From: Saturnia japonica
Lineage: Eukaryota > Arthropoda > Insecta > Lepidoptera > Saturniidae
Assembly: GCA_033032175.1 (NCBI GenBank)
Contig: CM065334.1
Location: 803,705 to 867,704 of the forward strand
Length of the DNA: 64,000 bases
Direction of reading: 5' to 3'
Shown: positions 56,475 through 64,000 of the stretch, piece by piece
Layout of the letters: each line of letters starts with the position of its first letter
How positions within the stretch are numbered: position 1 is the stretch's first letter
Made by a program: the position numbers and the translations under genes
Notes under the pieces: generated by a model
What the model was told of the DNA's origin: nothing
Seen by the model: the letters and a program-made list of their open reading frames with translations, nothing else
Databases searched by the model: none

Positions 56475-56702
56475 TGTGACCGATGCTCGAACACAATAAC
56501 AACAATTATACTCAAAATAATATATATTGTCGAAATGTCACAGTCGCAACTAATTGTCAAGGGCTGGCCATGACAACAGCGGCCAAATTTGCGGAGGACA
56601 GGCCTCCATCTGGCATCGCTTTGGTAAATCATAGTGCAGTGTAAGTGCATTGGTGCGTGTTTCCAATATTCTGAGAGTGCATATCAACAATCTTTAACCT
56701 TA

Positions 56703-56930
56703 TTGACGTGACAACGTCTTATAAATTGGTTTGCCGGGTAACACTTCAAGAAACTGCGTTACGCTCCGCTCACGTTATGCGCTCACAATGAGAGCGAGTG
56801 AGAGGCACGCGTCCCTTCCACTCGGGCATGGTTAGCCCGCCTAAGAGCGAGAGAGACAGACATAAAGTCGTTGTCACGTAAAACTTTCGCCCGTATACCG
56901 ACTTTACAGGCAACCAATTTTTTTTTTTTT
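56703..56930 (+). repeat. Repeat C, copy 2, inside the LTR-element leader
   Basis: GACGTGACAACGTCTTATAA through GTTAGCCCGCCTAAGAGCGA to TACAGGCAACCAATTTTTTT. Inverted match to 49248-49506. Either an insertion into the leader or leader sequence whose relative survives at 49 kb. Confidence 0.65.
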
Positions 56931-57341
56931 AATCTCCTTAATAATTCTGTGTACTACCAATTAATATGTTTTTATAAATAATATTGAACGTCAGTTTAAT
57001 CAAAAAAAAAAAATATTTTGTCATGACTGTATAATGGTTTCCATGTCATCAATAACTATAATTTTAAGGGAGTGCGTTTCCATTTATATACGACAATTTT
57101 GGAATTGTCATTTTTAAATTAATATTTTAATAGGTCGTTCAATTTTAAATTTAATACTGTATTTTGTATTTAACATTGTTACAAATAGAATAAGACATAA
57201 TAGCTTAATTTTTGTGTCTAATATTAATTATTTTTTTCTCTTTCTTTTATATTTTTTTTTTCTGTAAAGCGGTTGAGGTGTCACATTCTCCCCCACGAGA
57301 AACTTTTTATATTTTTGGTCATTTTGGTTTAATCACGGGAT

Positions 57342-58189
57342 ATGGCTGATGAGAAGTTTAAAGTGGAAATTGATAAGCTGAAAGAGGAGAATGCTATTTT
57401 ACAAGCGCGCCTTTCCAGGGATAATGAATCTCAAATTTTTAAAATTTCAGCGAAACTACCTCCATTTTGGCCTCATCGACCTGAGTATTGGTTTGCTGTA
57501 GCGGAGGCTCAATTCGATATAGCATGTATAACCACTGATTCCACTAAATTTAACTATATAGTCGCTCATCTTGATGAAAAAAATGCTCAAGAAATTGAAG
57601 ATGTTGTGATTAATCCTCCACCTACTGGACAACGGTACAGTAAGCTTAAGCATGAGTTGATTAAACGATTATCGGTATCTGAGGAGACACGTATGCGTAA
57701 ATTATTAGATGGTGAAGAAATTGGTGACCGAAAACCTTCACAGTTTTGGAGACATCTCCGTTCTCTGACAGGATCATCACCTTTAGATGAAAACTTTCTT
57801 CGTCAGTTATGGTTGCGCCGTCTCCCACAACATGTTCAGGCTATTTTGGCATCACATGCTGATCTGCCAATTGACAAGATATAGCAGATAAAATTTTAGA
57901 AACATATAATTATAATGTAATGGTTTGTTCAGCTCCGACATCGTCCAGCTCTTCTTTCAATGAAACAATGGAACGAAGACTTGATGAGCTTACTCAACAA
58001 GTTGCTAGTCTCTCAACTCGCTTGCGTAGTCGTTCTCGTAGCCGATCTATAGAAAAACAGCGGTGGCGTAAGGCTAACTCTGTGCAGAATAAGATTTGTT
58101 GGTATCACCAAAAATTCAACACTAAAGCAACTAAGTGTACCAAACCATGCAATTGGATTCCTCCGGAAAACCGGATCAACAATTAGTAG
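57342..58189 (+). pseudogene. gag: capsid/nucleocapsid polyprotein, frameshifted
   Basis: Gag packages the element RNA into particles. 57342-57884 starts MADEKFKVEIDKLKEENAIL (coiled coil), then the CsRn1-type capsid block KLPPFWPHRPEYWF, KFNYIVAHLD and GQRYSKLKHELIKRLS. The frame stops at 57884 after LPIDKI and coding continues in another frame (57890-58186) with METMERR-like sequence, an Arg/Ser-rich run (RLRSRSRSRSIEK) and the finger [18 protein letters not shown]. That Cys/His pattern (C, H, C, C) is the unusual gag finger of the CsRn1 clade instead of the standard CCHC knuckle. A short indel near 57880 is the likely break. Confidence 0.85.
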
Positions 58190-61100
58190 AGGCGGCAACT
58201 GATTGTTTATCTCCCGGCCACCGTTTATTTATTACTGATCGGGTTTCCAAGCGGCAGTATTTAATTGACACCGGCTCAGACTTATGTTGTTTTCCTAAAA
58301 AATATATAAGAAATCATGTGCAACCAGATGATTACCATCTTGGCGCTGCCAATGGTAGTTCAATTAAAACTTATGGTTGCATTCAACTTCATTTAGATCT
58401 AGGTTTAAGAAGGATTTTTGATTGGAATTTTGTCATCGCAGATGTTAGTACAGCTATAATAGGCTCTGATTTTCTTAGTTTTTATAACTTATTACCAGAT
58501 TGCCGACACAAGTGTCTAATTGACGGCCTTACCAAGTTGTCGGTCTGTGCTTCAATTGTACAATCCAAACAAGATAGTGTCAATGCTGTGTTTTCTGGTA
58601 GTTCAAGTTTTGCTACTATTTTAGCAGAGTTTCCAGAGATAACTCGACCTCCTGGTGTGCCCAGGATTGTAAAGCACAACACGGTGCATTTTATAAAAAC
58701 CACTGACCGACCCACGGTTTCATGCCGGCCCCGTCGGTTGGCTCCTCAGAAACTCCATGCAGCCAAGCAGGAGTTTGAAGCCATGGTGCGTTGCGGAACA
58801 GCCCGACCATCTAAAAGTGCTTGGTCATCTCCGTTACATATGACCACCAAAAAAGATAACACCTGGCGTCCATGCGGCGATTATCGGGCTTTGAACGCCA
58901 GAACAGTACCTGACCGATACCCTGTTCGTCACATTCATGACTTTGCTAATAGTCTCGCTGGTGCTACCGTGTTTAGTACGTGTGACCTGGTAAAAGCATA
59001 CCATCAGATTCCCATTTTTGATGAGGATATTTTGAAGACCGCCATTATTACTCCGTTTGGCCTCTTCGAATTTCCCTTCATGACCTTTGGTCTTCGTAAT
59101 GCTGGTCAAACGTTCCAGCACTTTATCGATGAGGTCACACGGGGTCTCGATTTTTGTTTTCCATACATAGATGATGTACTCGTCTTTTCTCCAGACGAAG
59201 CCAGTCATGCAAGACATTTACGCACCCTTTTTAAGCGTTTTCAAGAATATGGTGCTTCTCAATCCGTCTAAGTGTATTCTTGGTGTTAGCGAAGTAAAAT
59301 TTCTAGGTTACCTGATCAATGCTGAAGGTACAAGTCCTCCTAAGGATCGTGTCCAAAATCTCCTAGATTTCCCTCCACCTGAAACCGTGCAAGGGATGAG
59401 AAAGTTTTTGGGAATGATAAATTTTTATCGCCGTTTCATACCCAAAGCTGCACAGTTTCAAGCGCCATTGATTGAAGTTCTTGTTTCCACGCACAGCAAG
59501 GGTGCTAAACCATACCCTTGGACACTTAAGCTGCGGGAACAGTTTGAAGCCTGCAAGAGGAGCCTTAGTGATGCCACGCTTCTTCAACATCCAATATACG
59601 GTGCTGAACTAGGCCTTTTTACCGATGCCTCTAGCGTTCACATTGGTTCTTGCTTGCAGCAGCGAAGTAAGGGAGAATGGGTCCCGCTTGCTTTCTTCAG
59701 TAAGAAGCTTACCCCAAAACAGTCTCAATGGCCGGCCTATTACAGGGAACTTTTAGCGGTGTACGAAAGTGTACAGCACTTTCGACATATTTTGGAGATT
59801 CAGCATTGTACGATTTTTACTGATCATAAACCACTGTTGTATGCTTTTGTACAACGGAGAGATAAATTACCTCCATCCCAACTGAACCAATTGTCTTTTA
59901 TAAGCCAGTTTACTACTGATATACAACATATTAGAGGAGAAGACAATGTCGTAGCCGACGCTATGTCTCGAATCAGTGCCATCACTCTTGAGCAAGAGTA
60001 CGAAACCCTTGCCAAGTTGCAGGAAGCTGACGAACAGCTAGCAGAACTTATAAGATCTGGTTCGTCTAGTTTGAAGCTAATCACGATTGCAGTTCCTGGC
60101 ACTAGTATTTCCTTAATATGTGATACTACTACTGACAAACCACGTCCATATGTCCCTCCTAAGTTACGTCGTGTTATTTTTAATAAGTTACACAGTCTTA
60201 GCCATCCTGGTCCGAATGCTACTTTACGTATAGTTGCGGAACGTTACGTTTGGCCTTCAATAAATAAAGATTGCCGTCAGTGGTCTCGTACGTGTGAGGC
60301 TTGCCAGAAGAGTAAAGTTTCAAGACACAATTATGCTCCACTTGGAACTTTTGACACACCATCTGGTCGTTTTCTTCACGTCCATATTGATATAATAGGA
60401 CCCTTACCTGTCTGTGACGACTACCGCTATTGTCTCACAGCCATTGATAGAGTCACCAGATGGCCAGAAGTTTGGCCGATGCGCACCACCACCGCCGAGG
60501 AAGTAGCGGATACTTTCACGAGAGAATGGATACCACGATTTGGTGTTCCCTCTATTATTACGACCGACCGCGGTACACAATTTGAATCCGACCTTTTTCG
60601 AAGACTTATGTGCAGTTTCGCCACTAAAAGAAATAGAACTACAGCTTACCACCCAGCAGCGAACGGAATGATTGAACGCATCCATCGTCAACTTAAAGCA
60701 TCATTATTGTGTCATGGGAGTTCTTGGACAAAAGCTCTTCCATTTGTACTTTTGGGAATGCGTTCAGCTTTTAAAGAAGATATTAAAGCTACTTGTGCAG
60801 AAATGCTTTATGGAGAAACTCTTCGGCTTCCTAGTGAGTTGCTAGCTGATTTTCCTGGAGTGGGTACTTCTGGAGAAGTGTTTGATTTTGTTGTGAAACT
60901 ACGTCAACATATGTCGAAAATTCGACCAGTACCAGCGTCACGTCATACGAAGACCGGTTCTTTTATTTTCAAAGATTTAAATACGTGTTCTTATGTGTTC
61001 TTGCGGGATGACGCAGTCCGGCGTCCTTTGCAGCCTCCCTATTCTGGTCCATACCAGGTTATTCAGAGGGCAAGTGATGGAAAGACCCTAACTATTGACT

Positions 61101-61375
61101 ACAAAGGGAAACATGTGGTTGTAAGCGTAGACCGCGTGAAACCGGCTTTCATTGAGGAATCAGATTCAAATCCTGTTTCTACGACACCGAGGATACCTCA
61201 GTTGTCGCCAACGTCTTACCGGCAACCTACAACTATCACACCGACTGTGCCTGTACCTACGTCTCACCTGCAATCGACTACTGTCCCACTGCCTGTCGCT
61301 GTTCCTACATGTCAACCTCAGCCATATACCACACGATCAGGCAGACGAGTTAAATTCAAAATTTTTGATGATTAA
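58135..61375 (+). pseudogene. pol: protease, reverse transcriptase, RNase H, integrase, with one frameshift
   Basis: Pol copies and integrates the element. The frame 58135-59271 overlaps the gag end by about 50 bases in the -1 frame, as is common for gag-pol, though I see no clear slippery heptamer. Protease active site DTGS is at 58267-58278. [41 protein letters not shown] and the YIDD box at 59164-59175. The frame is lost near 59250 and resumes in the +1 register, giving an open frame 59171-61375 with KFLGYLI, RNase H landmarks LFTDASS, YYRELLAVYES and FTDHKPL, the integrase HHCC finger (LHSLSHPG ... CEACQKSK), and the DDE core around HVDIIGPLP, TTDRGTQFE and NGMIERIHRQL. The last 80 residues are Pro/Thr-rich. 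No functional Pol can be made without correcting the shift. Confidence 0.9.
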
Positions 61376-61390
61376 CGCAATGCTCTCCTT

Positions 61391-61400
61391 AGGGGGGTGA
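61391..61400 (+). promoter_or_regulatory. Polypurine tract
   Basis: AGGGGGGTGA abuts the 3' LTR and would prime plus-strand synthesis. Confidence 0.75.
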
Positions 61401-61607
61401 TGTGGCGCCTCATTCGCCACTATTTTTGTACTGGTTGTTTCTAATCATTAATATTAAAAAGTACTTAAGTGATGACATATCAGAGAGACAGATGAAAATC
61501 AGACGGTTGGTTTCACGACACGTTTTGTACTAATAACTTGTATTATAATATTATAAAGTACATGTGCTAAAGCCCTACTGACTAGCGTTATTATTGAACA
61601 CGCCAAA
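61401..61607 (+). repeat. 3' LTR
   Basis: Same sequence as 56251-56457 except for one base. Followed by the target duplication and the rest of Helitron A. Confidence 0.9.
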
Positions 61608-62065
61608 CTAATATATTAAATTAAATAAATTAATACTGCGAATCCTAATCCGTCCAGTGTCATTGAACTTAGACCCCCCAAAATTCTGACATTGTCACTC
61701 AATAAAAAGTGACAGCAAGTGATGTAGATAATACTCATTGTTTAGGTTCATGAATACTGCAAATGTCAAACAGAAAATAGTCTATGATCAAAAAGTCACT
61801 GGTTGAATTTCGACCTTAGGGCGGTCGCTAGTAATAATAATAATATATTATTAAATAATATTTTCTCAAGTACCTACAAGAAATTAAACCAACAAAACGA
61901 AATCAAAAGTACATATGAAACAAGTTAGAGGTCTACAATATTTTTAAAGCAATGTGTTTGTGTGTAATCAATCACTAATAAGTATTTAGGTATATATACT
62001 TAGTACCATTTTTTTCTTATATTTAAAGTTTGAGAAAATAACAGTACAATTTGTTATTAAACGAA

Positions 62066-62220
62066 CTTACCTGAAGTGAAGTTCTATCGTAATTATACTC
62101 CGTGCTTAGGATTCACCACACGAGTGGTGACACTAGACGAGAAACTACCTGTGTTATATTTCAGTTACTAAGCTAGAAGGACGAAGCACGAAGTATAATT
62201 GCCTGATTTTCAGGTAAAAG
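62066..62220. repeat. 155-bp imperfect palindrome, duplicate of 42046-42200
   Basis: Same length and arms as the first copy, with a few substitutions. Confidence 0.65.
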
Positions 62221-62252
62221 AAATAATCTAAAAGAATGTTTTTCTATAGATA

Positions 62253-63831
62253 TTTATTACAGTTTTTTTTAATATATACATTAATATTATAACTCAAAAC
62301 TTAGAGCACACATAATAAGGTAAACAAAACAATAATATATACGACAATGGGTACAAGTGATGTCTGTTAGTCACTGGATGTGAACTCAGAGGACGGTCAA
62401 CTGGACGCAGCATTTTTATCCTGTAACATATTTAATAATCAATAACATAATATCTATAGAGATTAGATTATATTCAACATAATAAGCTTTAAAAAAAAAG
62501 GCAAAGCAGTCATGAGGACTGCTGACAAAAGTGAGAAGTGAAAACTATAAATAAACAATTGTTATTTTTGGATATCCAAATTAACTGTTTAATTATTGAA
62601 GTGAAAACTTCTTTTAGCGCGGTACGCATATTTTTAGATGAGATAAAATCTCTGGACTCGCGACACCGTTACGAGACGCAGCTATAGTGTGTGCACATAT
62701 GCATGAAAATATAGCAGACCGCGAACGCGTCTTTCATAAAAGAATATTAAATGTATTTTAAAGTTTCTAATAATTAATAAAATGCAATTCATAACCCAAT
62801 AACCCTAGTAGGTACCCATCTAAAAAATGTCTAACGCGGCAAAATAAGTTTTCACTTCTGTCGGCACTCCCGGAGTACAATTTTTTTTTTTGTTTAATTT
62901 TTAGCTTATATTGCTAAAAAGACTTCGTGTATCGTTAACACGTCACGTGACTATGTCGATGACGACTTACATGAATTTACTCCATATAAAACCTTCCTAT
63001 AGGAGTTTTTAAATCAATATCCAATATTAAACAACAGAAAGTTTATTTAAGAGAGTTAGGGCACCAGGTAGGGTGTCCTTAGATTACGGTAGCCGCTTAC
63101 CATTAGGCGAGTCGTATGCTTGTTTGCCAAGTTAGAGACAAAAAAACACAAAGCGCCAGCACAGCGCCGTTCAGCCAGCTCATTCATTCACTGACTCGCT
63201 GAGCTAACGCTGAATCAAACTGCGCTCTCTGCGCTAAAACTAAGTGGGCTTGAGGTCGTGACTGACGTATGAACCCGACACCCGACCAGCACCGCGTCGC
63301 CACGTGCCGTTCAGATTTCTTTGTATATAGTTCCTTATACATGCACTTACTTGTCAACTACGTAATATCGCAGTATCGACTCGCAAGTAAACAGTCCCAA
63401 CGCGGACGGCGAGTGGACCACGAGTTGTCAACGTAAATACGATGCCTCGTTTACGCCGCGCGACACTTCGTACACCCAAATGAAAATCACTGACTAACTA
63501 CTAAATACGTTGACACGCGAAGTTGAATAGTTGTCTACGCGGCGTTCACCCGTCGACAACGAGTGGACATCGAGCGAGGAGGCGTAGCTGGTCGAGTGCT
63601 GGGTTGTAAGTGAGTACAGCGGTATGTAACATTTTACAGCGCCATGTCGCATAAGTTGCGTCTGGTTCATTGAGATGACGCAAGGAATTTAGCTGAGTTG
63701 CTAATATCTAGTCCTAATTAGCATGCATGCTTTTCCTTAAGGAAATAATACTTTAATGAATCCTATAACTATGGTTCTGACTGCCTCACCTGTTTGTATT
63801 CCACCGACACCTCCCACACCTCCACCTAAAC
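62253..63831 (-). CDS. G3: glycine-rich peptide gene, exons 3 and 4 only (partial)
   Basis: Exon 3 is 63831-63790 with GTTTCAG acceptor and GTGAGG donor; its 42 bases are identical to G2 exon 3. Exon 4 starts at 62420 after TGTTACAG and gives GA then TAA (stop 62418-62416); AATAAA lies at 62258-62253. Exons 1 and 2 should lie beyond the right edge, at roughly 64.8 and 66.3 kb by analogy with G2. An identical coding exon with diverged introns is consistent with selection or recent conversion, but the exon is short. Confidence 0.65.
62506..62877. repeat. Family E element (G3 intron 3)
   Basis: GCAGTCATGAGGACTGC at the left, GCACTCCCGGAGTAC at the right; the duplicate of 42484-42866. Confidence 0.6.
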
Positions 63832-64000
63832 CTGAAACACCGATCAATTCTTTAGTTAAACTTACCCAATCCTAAAGATAGGCGATACATATCGTATCAC
63901 TAACATGATCACTATATTCTGGTTAAGTACTTATAGTTAGATGATTTAAATAACCTTATCAAACTAAACATTTTACTAATAAAATAATAAAACATGTAAA

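Larger units (their letters stand above)
56251..61607 (+). mobile_element. Ty3/gypsy LTR retrotransposon, CsRn1 clade
   Basis: Bounded by direct LTRs of about 207 bases and flanked by a 4-5 bp target duplication (CTAA or ACTAA at 56247-56250 and 61608-61611; microhomology leaves one base uncertain). It has a primer binding site for tRNA-Trp, gag, a pol region ordered protease, RT, RNase H, integrase, and a polypurine tract. No envelope ORF. The CHCC-type gag finger and the Trp primer fit the CsRn1 clade. The reading frames are broken in at least two places although the LTRs differ at one site. Confidence 0.92.
56110..61831 (+). mobile_element. Non-autonomous Helitron-like family A, copy 10, split by the LTR retrotransposon
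   Basis: The left part 56110-56250 starts TCTATATATTAATACGTGAA; the right part 61612-61831 ends GGTCGCTAG. Joined in silico the two make one unit of normal length (about 361 bases). It belongs to the second segmental duplication copy. Confidence 0.85.
61612..64000 (+). repeat. Segmental duplication, copy 2, running off the right edge
   Basis: Collinear with 41588-43990 with scattered substitutions and small indels. It carries the 3' half of peptide gene G3. Offset about 20.0 kb, same orientation. Confidence 0.9.

Noticed and set aside
58135..58189. Programmed -1 frameshift site between gag and pol
   Set aside because: The overlap and frame relation fit, but no standard slippery heptamer or clear downstream structure was identified.

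Overview
AT-rich animal DNA with spliced genes and very dense transposable elements. The repeat content (jockey, R1-like and CR1-like LINEs, short Helitron-like elements ending in CTAG, a CsRn1-clade Ty3/gypsy element, a hAT element) and a digestive chymotrypsin of lepidopteran type indicate a moth or butterfly. The species cannot be told from the sequence.

Layout. 1-3045 is a young jockey LINE that runs off the left edge. 3-12.5 kb is repeat debris: MITEs, LINE tails, a BEL/Pao scrap and a local tandem array. 12.6-14.4 kb holds the last two exons of a decayed chymotrypsin-like gene whose catalytic Ser codon reads Gly. 16.7-32.0 kb is a complete six-exon chymotrypsin gene on the + strand, with TATA box, signal peptide, full His/Asp/Ser triad and AATAAA. 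Its introns are packed with Helitron-like elements, SINEs and LINEs, including a 3 kb CR1/jockey-type LINE in intron 4.

33.9-64 kb holds what I consider the main novelty: three copies, all on the - strand, of a small four-exon gene for a secreted glycine-rich peptide (G1 34.5-37.8 kb, G2 42.4-46.3 kb, G3 62.4 kb to beyond the right edge). The ORFs are split into exons of 36, 46 and 42-144 nt, so simple ORF scanning misses them. Exon 1 plus exon 2 give a signal peptide, exon 3 is Gly-rich, and the final codon is a Gly split across the last intron and followed at once by a stop. G2 and G3 lie in a recent direct segmental duplication about 20 kb apart. Between them are a recent 5'-truncated jockey insertion with a 13-bp target duplication, a decayed hAT transposon with BED finger, and a CsRn1-clade LTR retrotransposon with near-identical LTRs inserted into a Helitron-like element.

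No rRNA, CRISPR or confident tRNA gene was seen. Splice models were read by eye from GT/AG sites, reading phase and homology; none is backed by transcript data.
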